A stretch of 50,775 nucleotides of DNA from Pezizomycotina sp. ARF18 (taxonomy: Eukaryota > Ascomycota): positions 1 through 50,775 of the forward strand of contig AZLU01000273.1 of the NCBI GenBank assembly GCA_002224055.1, written 5' to 3'. The translations under genes and the position numbers were made by a program. Below are positions 1 through 11,620 of the stretch, in pieces. How positions within the stretch are numbered: position 1 is the first letter of the stretch; every line of letters starts with the position of its first letter. The notes under the pieces are model-generated. The model saw only the letters and a list, made by a program, of their open reading frames with translations. It searched no databases and had not been told where the DNA came from.

Positions 1-2930
1 ATATTAGTTATTAATATCTTCTATATTCTCTAGTCCCTCTAATTACCTTAGAGGTCTTATTCCTATACGTAATAGTACCAGTTTTACTAGGCTTACTTAT
101 AGTACTAGTTTTACTAGGCCTAGTAATAGTACTAGTAGATTTTTTAGTTTATACTAGTTCCTCTCCCTATAGTCCCTAAGCTTATAGAGATAGTATTTAT
201 ACATTAATTAGGCTTAATAAAGTTGATTAAAAGAAATAGTTAATTAATAATAGTACTATTAGAGAGAAGGGTAAAGAATATTAATCTAATATAGCTCGGT
301 ATTTTTATCGTTAAATCTTAACTAATACTCTTTAACTAAGCTTTATTACTATTAGCTTAGAGATAATATTTTAGGTACCCTCTAGCGATAACTATATATA
401 CTTAGTTAGTATAAGATTATAAATAAACTAGATAATTCAGGAATATAAAAATTAAGAGAAGTACTTATAATAATAAGTTTCCTTATTAGTTTTTTATAGT
501 TATACTATTACCGAGCTAGGTAATAATATAGATCTTTTTTATATCCGAGTAAAGACGAGATAACGTTTTTACAGTTAAAGAAGGCTAACTTTAATATAAA
601 AATCTAATTTCTACGCTCTCTACTTATCATTTTATATCCTTACGTCGGTAAGAGATATAGCTATATCTAGCTATCTTCTTATATCTTAATCTTAGAGTAT
701 TTTACGCTTTAAAACGTTTTTTAAACGGGCGCGTTTACTATAGTAGCGATCTAACCAAAAACTACAGATACTAGCTATAAAATTACTAATAACCTTTATA
801 GACTTACTAAAGGACGATAGATTATCGCTAAAGATAGTTTTTATAACCTCTAGGTCCTTATAGACTATAGTTAGCTAGCGTACCGAAATAAGCTCTAAAG
901 ATTTCTCGCGATTAGATAATAAAAGTAAGATATCGATATATACGTCTTTTACTAATCTTATACTTAGATTATAGAGAAAGTTAGACCTACGCGTATTTAC
1001 TATATTAATAGAGAATATAATATAATATTTAAATCTAAGAAGATAAGTAAAAAGCTTTATTTATAGAGCTAAAAGGTAATAAAATTAATAGATCTCTTCT
1101 AATATAGAAGAAAATAACGAGAAAAAAAGAAAAGGAACTAAAGAAAAAAAATACGTAAATATATCTTTCTTCTTTATTCCTCTTACTTACTAAATCTCGT
1201 CGTTCCTTATTCTTTAAGCTTTATAGATTAATCTAGGCCTCTCTATAAAACTATTCTCGTTTTATACTCTTCTAATTCGTTTATTTTATTATTAGTTATT
1301 TACTATTATACGTCTAGCGTATATCGTATCTTATTAATTATTACTACTTATTAAACTTTAGATTAGAATAGATATTAGCATAAAGCTATACCTATATATA
1401 GCCGTATTCGGCTATTTATAATAACGTTACTACGTTATATACCTATATATATTCTTACTAAAGAAATTTACTACTCCTTGCTATATATTATTACTTTAAT
1501 ATATAAAGTTAAAAGCCTTAGATAAATAATCTAAATAAGATCTTATATTAAAGAAAAGCGCTTAACGCGTAAAGATAAATCTCCGTACGTATTTATATAT
1601 AGTAAATTATTTATTCCTTATTTAATAAAGGGATAGATCCTTACTTAAAATATAGTAGCTCTATAAACGGAATAAAAGAATACTATTTTTTCAAAATATT
1701 TAAGTCTTACTAATTAAGGATAAAGAGAATAGAGGGAATTAAAAGCTAAGTATCTAGCTAGGAGTTCCTAAGGCTTAATACTATATAACTAGTAGAGCCT
1801 TAATATCTAGCGAAATAATAGCTTTATATATTACTTAGTAATTTATATAATAAAGGAATAGATCTTTTTTACTAAATCTTCGCCGGTAGAGGCTATGCCC
1901 GAGCCGGAGTATTATTAGAGTAAGGACGTTTAAGGCCTTAAACTAGCCGGGCAATAACCTCGGTAAAGACTTAGAGTTAATTTATATCTTTACTAAGGAT
2001 ATATATATATCTCACCTTACCCCGCTTTTCCTCACTTAATAGAGGAGAATTCTTAGTGAGATAGATTCTGCCTACATAACATTTTTATCAACAACAACCT
2101 AAGTATTAAAACTCCGTAATAAGATAATTTTTAGATTATTAATTATTAATTTTAACCTCTAAATATATCTTTATTCTTTAGTAAGGTAGTAACGTCGTCG
2201 AGTAATATTTTAAAATCCTTAATTATAATCTAAGATTTACGGGTAGTTTTAAGATATATAGTAAATATAATAATAATATAAAGGTTTAGCCGGCTAGCGC
2301 TTATAGGATAATTATGTATTAGCTCTTTTAATAATTTATTAGCGTTATAGCTACCTTTTCGTTTCTCTTTCGCCGCTTATACGAGACGGTTAAATTCTAA
2401 TAGTTATAAAAAGAAAAGTATCGATAATATCGAAGTAGCGGGACTTAACGAAAAGTCCGTCTCTTTAAATAAGTTAAAGGATTTGGTAAGTTCTTAACCT
2501 AAATAAAAAGTTCTAACGGTCTCCTAGAATATTATACTACCTTCTACTACCCTTCTATTTATATCCTAGAACGTATTTAGGTTAAAGGTAAAGAATATTC
2601 CTTTAGTTTTAAGCTATTTAAATATATAATTTATAATCTAGAAACTTAATATAGAGGGATTAACTATCTCTACTAATAGTAGATCGTAGTTAACGTACTT
2701 AATTACTAAAGGCGAATAGGCGATTCAGTTAATAGACGCCTTTAGAGTTAACTATTTAGGGAAATTAGTAACGTATAGAAATTAGGAAATAATTTAAGAA
2801 ATAATTTACTCTTTTAATTTTTAGCTCTTTTTTACCGTTTTTTAGTTAGTAGCTTCTACTCGAAGAATCGTAATTAACGGGCGTAATATCTAATAAGTAG
2901 ATGGTCGATTCGATAGATACTTTTAGGGCT
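1..2930. repeat. AT-rich RIP-mutated repeat block
   Basis: The sequence is dominated by TA-containing words and almost lacks CA and TG; a hand count of 1-600 gives four CA and one TG. CG is still present. This is the signature of repeat-induced point mutation, which converts CpA to TpA in duplicated DNA of Pezizomycotina. No open reading frame of useful length is present. The block ends sharply near 2930, where ordinary composition begins. It is probably a decayed transposon or nested transposons, but the family cannot be named because coding signal is erased. Confidence 0.85.
2011..2105. other. Unmutated island inside the RIP block
   Basis: About 95 bases with normal CA/TG content (several CTCAC words and CAACAACAACC near 2089-2098) interrupt the mutated block. 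The segment starting at CTCACTTAA (2031) ends with TTAGTGAG (2053-2060), so it carries a short imperfect inverted repeat. It may be a junction between two repeats or a single-copy remnant, which RIP would not touch. Function unknown. Confidence 0.45.
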
Positions 2931-2984
2931 GACAATTCAATCAGCACGGAAACAAAGAATGTTAGAAAATGATCTGAGAAGTAA

Positions 2985-3220
2985 ATGACCTGTGTTTTTT
3001 CTACCTAAAAAGTCGCTTTAACTTTCTTGGTATATAGATTGATAGTTACATCAGTGGAAAGATTGATTGATCTGGCGGGGCGGCTCAACGGAGAATGTTT
3101 GATGGGGTTGACTGATTTATTATCTCAGGTAGGTATAGAACTTAATAAAGTATCCCAAGGGAAAGAACTGACCTTTATTTTTTAGTACTTAAAAAGTTAC
3201 TGCCATCTTCTTGGTAAATT
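2985..3220. repeat. Imperfect direct repeat of about 52 bp
   Basis: Positions 2985-3036 and 3168-3220 align along their whole length: both have TGACC, a T-rich run, TAAAAAGT and TTCTTGGTA in the same order, at roughly 70% identity by eye. The copies are about 180 bases apart and lie just outside the RIP boundary. They are too short to be expected RIP targets. Confidence 0.5.
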
Positions 3221-3569
3221 AATCAGCATCCATGCAGTCATGAGATACGGATTTTTGAACGGGATCATGAATGGATGATGTAAACGTACCATTGCGTATA
3301 ACCTTGACACTGTTCAACAAGCGGCTTCGGCTTTTGGAGAGCTTTCCATCCGCGGATCTTTCCGAGCTTACTTGGAACCAACCAACATTCGAAGACAGGT
3401 AAATTGACTCACAGCTGGTGGGTGTAGGCGATGGGAAAATAGAAGACGTTAGTTTCTACTGTATTGAAGGGCAAAAGACTTCGATGAAATTTGTAGTCGT
3501 GAGTGTGTTCTCCCGCTTGTTGTGAGAGAAATAAAATTTTGAAAAAAAAAAGAAAGAAAAAATATCAAG

Positions 3570-3850
3570 GGTTTGTGTCGAAGTCGTAGAGGACGAGCTT
3601 GATCAAGTACTGACCGTAGAAGACAAGCTTGACTTGGAAGACGATGTCGTTGAGGACGAACTTGAAGGAAGAACTTGAACTGGAAGACGAGCTTGAGGTC
3701 GGTGGAGAACGATGTGTAGTCCCAGCAGACGATTTGATGAATAGCTGGGACGGAGGCGACCCTTGATGAGGATGCGCTTGAGGTTGTTGCACTCACTGTG
3801 TGAAGACGAGCTGGAAGTCGATGCACTATTCGAAGAGCTTGAGGCTGACT
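3570..3850 (+). repeat. Degenerate GA-rich tandem repeat coding acidic residues
   Basis: Units like GAAGACGAGCTTGA recur many times with drift (GAGGACGAGCTTGA, GAAGACAAGCTTGA, GAGGACGAACTTGA). On the plus strand they read as acidic Glu/Asp/Leu stretches in shifting frames; the opposite strand gives Ser-rich shadows. No credible start or flanking domain is visible, so I do not call a gene. It could be a remnant of a low-complexity coding sequence or a minisatellite. Confidence 0.45.
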
Positions 3851-4269
3851 ACAACCGACCCAATTTTTACAAAAAACCTCGTCTAGTCTTGCTGAGAAAA
3901 ATACTAAAATAAAAATTTATTTTTCGAATACCGAGTTTCTTTTAGAGACACTTGAGGAAATTATAATTTTAATTTTTGGAATAAAAAATTAAATTTTTTT
4001 TTTTTTTTTTTGATTTTCAACTAAATCGATTAAATTGATATTTTTTTTTTGACTAAATATTCAATCAATCCAAAATTTTTTCAAGAGTCTGATCGAGACT
4101 AATTTTTTACTAACTTTTATTTTCTTGATGTTGGATAAAAATAAGGGTTTGGTTTCGTTTCTAGACTGGATTACAAGTCTTGAGAGGACAAACCCTCCTC
4201 CCCTTTTACCGCCCCCCACCAAAATATACAACATCCTATCGGCCGCAGAGAAAACAAGACACGACTACC

Positions 4270-6079
4270 ATGAGCACGGCTACTGAACTGCTAAAGACTC
4301 AGCTAAGGCGTCACCTGCCTCCGCTCATATCCCTTGAAGATCTTCGCATCACAAAAACCCTCCACAGGCAACGAATTTCTGGCGAAAAGATTCATGCAAT
4401 CTTGGGATGGTTTTCTGGATGATGTCATGTCCACGATCCAGAGCTCACAAATATGAGTGCTCGCGTCTCAGCGCTGGATGCGTCTCCGGAATTTGTGATC
4501 GTTAGCAACGAAACAGGTGTCCAAGGGCGTTTCTTCCAGCACGTTGGTCAGGTTATGAGCAAGTTGTACAGCCGATCCGGTCAGGATGTCTTGACTCGCA
4601 TGCGATTTCATGATGCCAAGTCAATGCAACTGTGCTCGCAGATGAATCAAAAAAGTTCCCTGATATCATTGTTTCTACAATCGACGACGATGACGGTATT
4701 ACTAGCACGGAAGCGCGAATGGTGGGAGAGCTGAAACGCCGTGGACTCTCCGGCTTGGCTCCGTTAATGTGCACGCAGAGACCTGTTGTGGAAGCTACAA
4801 AAACACATGGGTATGTATATTTTATCTTCTTCGCTTTATGGTGTGGCAATATGTGTATAGGTCAACTTGTGTCGTATATGCGCTTTCTCAACTTGAAGTA
4901 CGGCTTCCTGTCAACGTACGAGCATACAATCTTCGTTCGTCGGACAGCCGATTTCAAATTTGAATGAGCGAGCCGGTTTCATTTGACGCCACAAATCCAT
5001 CCATTCGAGAATGCTTTTTTACGTTGGCACTCTCGCAGCGGGTCTTGATATTCATTCTCGGATACCTTGGCGACGGCGCCGCTGTAGTTTTTCTTTACGA
5101 ATATGATAATTGGCCTCACAGAATACTAATGTTGCTTTCAATACCCAGTGGGGTTCCCGATGTACTTTCAAACTCTCCCAGGATGTAAAGGGAAGTCATG
5201 GGGAGGGCTAACCAGTGGTGGCGGCGGAGAGTCCAGTACTTTAGAATGGGTCACGCATCCCGGACGGCGTCTTACAGCAAATTCGAAGAAGCTGCTCACA
5301 CAGCAAGAGATATCCTCAACAACCATGATTTTCCTCCCACTTTCTCGCAGGTAAACGAACAAGTCGACTTTCTTCGAATCCCCGCAGGACGGCATTCGTA
5401 AGGTCGAGCTTGTGCAGCAGCTACGAGCGTCGGACTCTGGCGGGAAGGTGTATGAGGGAAACTGGGTGGCCGGATAGTCATCGTAAATACTGGCCTGAGG
5501 CTCTCGATGGACGGTACGTGCTCGCTCTTATTGTTATTTTGACCTTTTATGCTTCTTCGCCTTAAAGTTTACTCGCCTAACCCTATGATTTTTTATTTCT
5601 TCGACTCTCCTCCCATCTCTTTCCTCTTTCCTTTTCCCTTTCATCTTTTACTTTTCTTTCCTCTCCCCTTCTAGACTATTTTGCTACTCAAACGAGCTGG
5701 CAGTATATACAAAGATCCTCCCGCCTTCTCGTTTCACGCCAAAGCTCATCGGTTACGGTCAGGTTGTTTTATCCAACGAGTTGGGAAGGGTAATATCGTG
5801 CTCTTAGAGAAGGTACCCGGCGAAATTTTGGACAAAAGGTTTGGGCCAAGTTCGACGAAAGAATGAAAGAAGATTTCAAGACTGATCTGCGCGCCGATTC
5901 GAGTACTTGCGTTCATATAACTTGGTGCAGGCTGATGCCCGGAAGGACAATGTCCTGTGGAACCCGGATAAACGGCAGGTAATCCTGTTGGACATGAGCA
6001 GATGTATATGAACGATGACAATGACGGGATTGAAGGTATGGAGATAGATAGTATTCTGGATATGGAGTGCGCCATATGA
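4270..6079 (+). CDS. CRN-like PD-(D/E)XK nuclease plus protein kinase protein (disrupted)
   Basis: The first third reads as a conserved-looking N-terminal domain (SARVSALDASPEFVIVSNE, then a GRFFQHVG block), followed by PDIIV (from about 4659) and VGELK (about 4723). The spaced Asp and Glu-x-Lys fit the PD-(D/E)XK nuclease fold. The next block (YMRFLNLKYGFLSTYE, then FDATNPSIRE) is typical of fungal proteins that join this module to a kinase. The C-terminal part carries a kinase-like loop (ADARKDNVLWNPDKRQV) and LLDMS, so the catalytic Asp, the Asn and the metal-binding Asp are kept, while the usual His-Gly before the Asp reads Gln-Ala. A GTATGT donor at 4811 with AG at 4859-4860 suggests a short intron. 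The first ATG in frame is 4270; an in-frame TGA at 4420-4422 and at least four frame changes break the frame. The family link is from memory of CRN-type effectors; whether the gene works is unknown. Confidence 0.6.
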
Positions 6080-8741
6080 TTTCTGTATTCAAAGCATATT
6101 CCACTAGTTTCTATCAAAAAATAAGGACAGACAGTTACCTTTTACTGCACATTTTCTTCTAATTAAACAAAAGGGTGAATTGCATTCCCTTTCAAAGGGC
6201 TTCTTTCTTTCCACTTGTCTAAATGCCGTCACTGCTATCATCAATCTTACGTATTGCCATATAGAATATTATGATGAACTAATTAAAAAAACTTAATCAT
6301 TGATCAATAATAAAAAATTATTTGACACTTTGTTACTGATAGCATCGAATTGAGCTACCTTTCAGGAAGCTAGGGCAAGACGTCTCAGCAAAATCATGCT
6401 CTTGTTAGAGTAAACTGTAATAACCAGCACTAAACTACCGCATTGATAAATGCTTTTATATATACTTTATATGAAGTATATATAGGTTATAAATTGTAAG
6501 AGGTATGATTATAGAGATAAAACAGCCAGCCGGAAAAGATATACTGCTGATGGTTTATAGTTTTTTCGAGGGAGTGTACGAACAATGTTATGATAGTGTG
6601 TAACACGTCGTGATAGTGTGACAAACACAGACCTTCGTCCAAGACCCCAGTTGCAGCACGCACGTGTCCGAGCACTTTTTTTTTTTTTTTTTTTCTTTCT
6701 TTTCTTTTGATTTTCTTCTATAATTACTTCTTATACTTGGTTTTTTCATCGACCTTCCTCTCCCTTATTTCCTTTTTCCTATCCTAGACCCTTTTTAATC
6801 CGCTTCTACATCGGCGTCGTCATTATTCTTTTTTTTTTTTTTTTTTTTTTTTCCTACTCTATATGTAATTCTGCAATTTCAGACGCGGCGTTTTTTCTCG
6901 CAATGCCGTTGGCGTTTCGGTCTATTGGGACTTATCTTTACCTACCTTTTTACCCACCTTTGTGGCCCTACCCCACCCAGCTCGTCAAGCCTATTTCAAA
7001 CTAGCGGTCATCCTTGTGAGGACCCTGCTTTGTGTTCTACTTTTAGGCTCGACCGTTTCGGTTTGTCGGGAGGAATTCTCCTTTTCTCGTCTTTCTAAAG
7101 ACTACTTAATTTTTTAGGTAACCTCAACTGAAAACGTCCAGCGAGTATTGATTAGTAAGCAAGAAGAAGGAGCACTCCTACGCTAGAAAGAGCGCCAAGA
7201 TAAGTCAAAAGAGGCAATATTAGCCGTCCTTCAATGTTTTGTATTTTGAATTCGACTGAAAAATAAAAAACTGAAACCATTTCCTAAACCGTAAAAAAAG
7301 ACGGGCCCGAAATTTTTTTTTTTAAAAAAAAATTTAAATTAAATTTTCTCAAAGTAGTCTCAAAAAAAAAAAAAAGAAGAAAAAAAAAAAGAGGGTGTTC
7401 AAAAAGAAAAAATTTTTTCTAGTGTAGCATCCCTGCTGTGAACATCCCCAACCCTCTTTTTTTTTTTTTTGCTCTGTCTTATCGTCCAGTAGGAAGGAGG
7501 GACCAGGAATTGAAATAAATAGGTTAAATATCGTCATTGCGCTTTTCTCCCTTCCCGCTCTCTCTTTCTATTGCATTGCATTGCACAGCAGTACCACATA
7601 GAGCATCTTCTCCGATTCTTTGCTTTCTTTGTTTCATTCTTTCTTCTCTCAAGCTACCCTGGTATGTAATTATATATATTTCCTTTTTTTTTTTTTTTTT
7701 TTTTTTCTTCCCAATGATCTCTCTTTGTGACATCCCCCACGAAGCGAGCGTATAGTATCTACTACGATTCTTACCTTTCTTCTTATTCTTCGAACTTCCT
7801 CATATAATCTTGTCAAAGTTATACGGTGCGCTCTCGTTACTGGTGAACATTACTGGTAAACAGTTCATCTAGCACGATCTCTCTCCAAATCAGTTATTCA
7901 TACGATATTAAAGAACGCCTCGGTACATTCACCCTCGTCGGCTTTCTAGGAACTCTAGCGAGTCCCTAACCTTTTTTTTATTTTTCTTTTTCTTTTTTGG
8001 TCGTTTAGGTTTACTAGGAAAAAAAAGGAATTGCGGGTTTTCAAAATAACCGTCGGGGTTCTTCATTGAAGGAATCGCCAACATTGAACTGAGGAATCCT
8101 CCACCTTCTCTCCCAACATTGGCAATATCGCAGTTAGCGGCTAGCACCTCAATTACTTAAAGACCAGGTAAGTAAAAAAAAAAAAAAAACTAAAGTAGCA
8201 TCCACGACCGTCGTCCTCTCTATGATAAGTAATATATCTGTATACATGCATGTATAGGTATATGTGCGTGTATATTATGATGTCTGTGCACATCCGTATG
8301 TTCTTTATTATCTGTGGGGATTAGGGGAATCTCATTGTATATGTATAAGAACACCACGGTGGGTGTAGTTGAATCTAGGACCTGCCAATGCTCTATCTAA
8401 CTACCTTCCATTATACGACCTTCCCGCCCCGGCCCCTATCCTTTATTTTTCCCTCACCAGTTCCCCAACATATAGGCGTCAAATAGCACTTCACCGATGT
8501 CCTACTCGTTAAGCATACGTACAGATATGAAAATTATATGAAATTACCCATGCTATTGCTTCCGCGCGTGAAGTGATTTCTTTCTTCTAATTTGTGGTAA
8601 ATTTCATAAAACCTCTAGCGGTATAAATACCATATCGAGCAGTTCAACCATCAATATTTTTTTAACCTTCCCAAGCTATCCTGCGTGACGACGAGAATTC
8701 AGCATTAAACCGCTGTTGTCCTTGAATAAAAAAAAAACGCA
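6080..8741. other. Intergenic region, homopolymer rich
   Basis: No supported gene. It holds several long T or A runs (around 6677-6694, 6831-6852 and 7684-7706), pyrimidine-rich stretches, and a mixed A/T region around 7312-7394. The open frames here are low-complexity Phe/Lys stretches without domain signal. A weak tRNA-like motif at 8365-8403 is listed separately. The last few hundred bases presumably hold the AVT1 promoter. Confidence 0.6.
8365..8403 (-). other. Possible tRNA-like pol III box pair
   Basis: On the minus strand TAGTTAGATAGAGC (8403-8390) resembles a tRNA A box and GATTCAACTAC (8375-8365) loosely resembles a B box. They are only 14 bases apart, too close for an intact tRNA, and no anticodon stem can be drawn. 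At best this is a decayed tRNA or the head of a tRNA-derived SINE; chance is a real alternative. Confidence 0.15.
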
Positions 8742-11272
8742 ATGTCATCACCGTTTTCCTCTGCGAAAGCCGCCGCGTCTTCCCCCGGCGCGGGGCCAAG
8801 CGGTGGAGTCACATCGTCGTATTCTTCGGCCGCCCAAGAGATACCGAATTCTCCTCGAAACCGGCGGAGGTATGTTACCATTGTATACACATAGTTTTTT
8901 TTTTTACTCGTAGTTGCAGCTAACTATAGGGTTACTTGTTATAGGTCTTCATTTGGCCCGGCTGGCGATTATATCGGCGCCTTATTTCCGACGTGGGAGG
9001 TGTCAATAGCTTGGAGAATTTTGCCCGGTCATGGACGAGAGCTGCAGGATTTCACGACCTCTCCAGAAGCCCAGCCTCGCAGGTTCTTGAGGAGGACGAG
9101 GAAGACCGTGTTGCTTTTTTACAGGACGATGGCGCCGATAGCGGAGATGGGGACGAGGTGCCTACCTCGTTTCTATCCGAATCCGCTGCGGCGAGAGCGG
9201 TAGCTGACTACGGCAGCACCCTCAACGATTCGTCCATCAGGCACGGCGGTCGCCTCTTCGGGAACGTTTAGCGAGCGGAGCACTACCGGTTTCCTTGAGA
9301 ACGAGCCCTTGCTAGTCAAGCGTGTGTCAGTGCAGGAAGAGTCAGGAAAGACAGTCCTCGTCAACGTCGTCGTTGGGCATCCACCTTACCGCAGACCGTT
9401 TTCAACTCCGTTAACGTTCTCGTTGGCGTAGGGCTTTTATCTCTACCACTAGGTATAAGGTATTAAGCAAAACAAAGGAATTTCTTATTGGTTTTGAGAC
9501 TTTTATAAATTTTTCTCCCTCACGTTTTTCCCCCCTTTTTTACTAACCTGCATCTATTCTATCGTAGATACGCTGGCTGGGTAATTGGCATGATATTCTT
9601 TCTGTTCTCCACGTTCGCTACACATTATACTGCTAAGGTAATGCTCTACTTAAAGATTTACACATCTGCTGCATTAATCAAATACGGGCGTTGTTTCGGG
9701 ACTTTTTATTTTTTTTAAAAAAAAAAGTCTCTCTCCCTTTTTATCGACAAATATTCTCGATAACGCTTCAAACCGCTCAATCGGGATACTAATAGAATAT
9801 AATTACAGATATTAGCAAAATGTTTGGATACCGACGCATCTCTACATACATACGCCGATGTAGCTTACGCAGCAGGCGGGTCTCGAGCAAGGTTCTTTAC
9901 TAGCATTGTGTTTTTGTTGGAGCTTGTTTGGCTTGCGTTTGTATGATCGTGTTGTTCGGGCGACTCTCTCCATGATGTACGGTGATGCCTTGCTATTGAT
10001 TAGACCTCATCTCGTATTGTTCGTATTTTTCGTCAGTTGCTTACGCATTATCGATAGCTTATTCCCTCGGTTTCGAAAACAGAATGGAAGCTCTTGGCCG
10101 GTGTGATATTAGCTATTTTGTCTAACGTCCCGTAAGTAATGTCTTTTCTTATTTTCTTTTTTATATTGTTTTTAAGGTACCCCAATTCATATTCACTGAG
10201 CTATCAATCCTAACATTAAGCCATACAGTCTAAGAATCCTCTCGTTCACGAGTATTCTGGGCATACTTTCCTGCTTCTTTATCATCGCTATCGTCTTCAT
10301 AGATGGTCTTGTCAAGCCAGACTTCCCAGGAAGTCTTCGCGATCCCGCGCCGACTTACTTCCCAAAGCACTGGGTACAGTTCCACTGAGCTTTGGTCTCT
10401 TGGCGAGCAGTTGGGTGGCCATTCCGTTTTTCCTAACATCTATCGTGACATGAGACACCCATACAAGTTCAAGAAGGGTCTTAAGGTCACCTATATCTTC
10501 ACGGTAAGTACTAGGTGATAGCAGCACTGCTTTAACCTTCAAAGGGTTTAAAAAAGGAGAGAAAAAAAGAGAAAAAATGTAAAGAAAAAGGAGGAGAATT
10601 AAAGGATTCAATCTGAATATACAGCAATAACCAGATCGTGAAGCTAATTGGTTTTCCGTGTAGTATGTTCTTGACATGGGAATGGCCATAATCGGTTACC
10701 TAATGTTCGGTGATGGCGTTAGAGAAGAGGTTGAGAAACTCAGAATATTACTAAGAACTCAACCCCAGGCTAAAATAAAAATCACTTTTCTTCCCACTGC
10801 AGATAACATCGAACATCATTAGGGTAGCGGTTACCCTCATGCCCTCTCTGTCGCTATGGTCGTGCTCGTCTCTATCATCCCCATCACCAAGTCCCCTCTT
10901 AGTGCGAGGCGATTACGTCCACTTGTGAAATTCTGCTGGGTCTCGATGCCCGTGTCATCCCGGACAGCGAGGGTTCCGTAGGCCATTCAAGCTTGGCTCG
11001 CGGTCTGGCCCGACTGGCAGTCCGCGTGACCTGCATCGCCGGTTTCGTCTTCATCTCGATCGTATTCCCAGCTTCGATCGCATCATGGCTTTACTCGGCA
11101 GCGCCCTCTGCTTCACGATCTGCGTTATCCTCCGTCGTTTTTTATCTTAAGATATTCCAGGGCAAGATCAGTAGGAGGAGGTCGTCCTCGACTACTCCTG
11201 ATCGCTATTGCACGGTCTGCGCAGTCATGGGTACGATCGCTGCATTCATCCGAAGGAGAGCTTGGAGGTTAA
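8742..11272 (+). CDS. AVT1: Vacuolar amino-acid transporter, AVT1-like (Aa_trans family)
   Basis: A polytopic transporter of the amino acid/auxin permease family, expected in the vacuolar membrane exchanging amino acids for protons. The N-terminal 150-200 residues are Ser/Ala- and acid-rich and cytosolic. The hallmark [20 protein letters not shown] begins the transmembrane core, followed by [20 protein letters not shown], then [19 protein letters not shown] and [14 protein letters not shown], all diagnostic for fungal AVT1-type proteins. The start [10 protein letters not shown] follows an A-run. Introns with good signals include 8870-8944 (GTATGT, branch GCTAAC), about 9453-9567 (TACTAAC branch) and 9638-9808 (TACTAAT branch). 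Several one-base frameshifts interrupt the frame, for example near 8990, 9265, 9400, 9940 and after 10800. The stop at 11270-11272 is inferred from the family's C-terminus. It converges on CSE1. Confidence 0.85.
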
Positions 11273-11595
11273 AAAAGGGGACGTGTGACTTCATGAGTAT
11301 TGCAAGAGGGAATAAAGCTACGTCATCCTATGTTTTGGCTTATCAATGGACGAAAAGAGCTTAGCCTAAGCTCCCAAGGGTATATTTTAACGCTATTAAA
11401 TGGCTTTTTTTTCTACTGTCTATGAAATTGGTTACATTATATTCCTCCCCGTTATACTACGCTTGAACTTCATAGCCTTTGTCCGTTTTCACTTGAGGAG
11501 AAGGGGAGATCGAGAAAAGAAAAAAAAAGAAAACGATGACGGCGAAATGGAACATGCATCATGTACGCTATCAATCCTTTTTACCTCTTTAAACA

Positions 11596-11620
11596 CCCCC
11601 CCCCCTTTTTTTTTTTTTTT
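11596..11620 (+). repeat. C10T15 homopyrimidine tract
   Basis: Ten C followed directly by fifteen T. A second block of the same design lies 1 kb downstream. Run lengths may be slightly wrong because homopolymers in this assembly appear unreliable. Confidence 0.9.

Noticed and set aside
1-2930. AT-rich block considered as mitochondrial DNA insert
   Set aside because: The depletion is specific to CA and TG with CG kept, which fits RIP rather than mitochondrial composition; no mitochondrial gene blocks were seen.
5365-5395. TTCGAATCCCCGC resembling a tRNA B box
   Set aside because: No A box or cloverleaf upstream, and it lies in the nuclease-kinase coding span.
5168-5481. Minus-strand open frames around 5.2-5.5 kb
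   Set aside because: They lie opposite the CRN-like gene and have no domain signal of their own.
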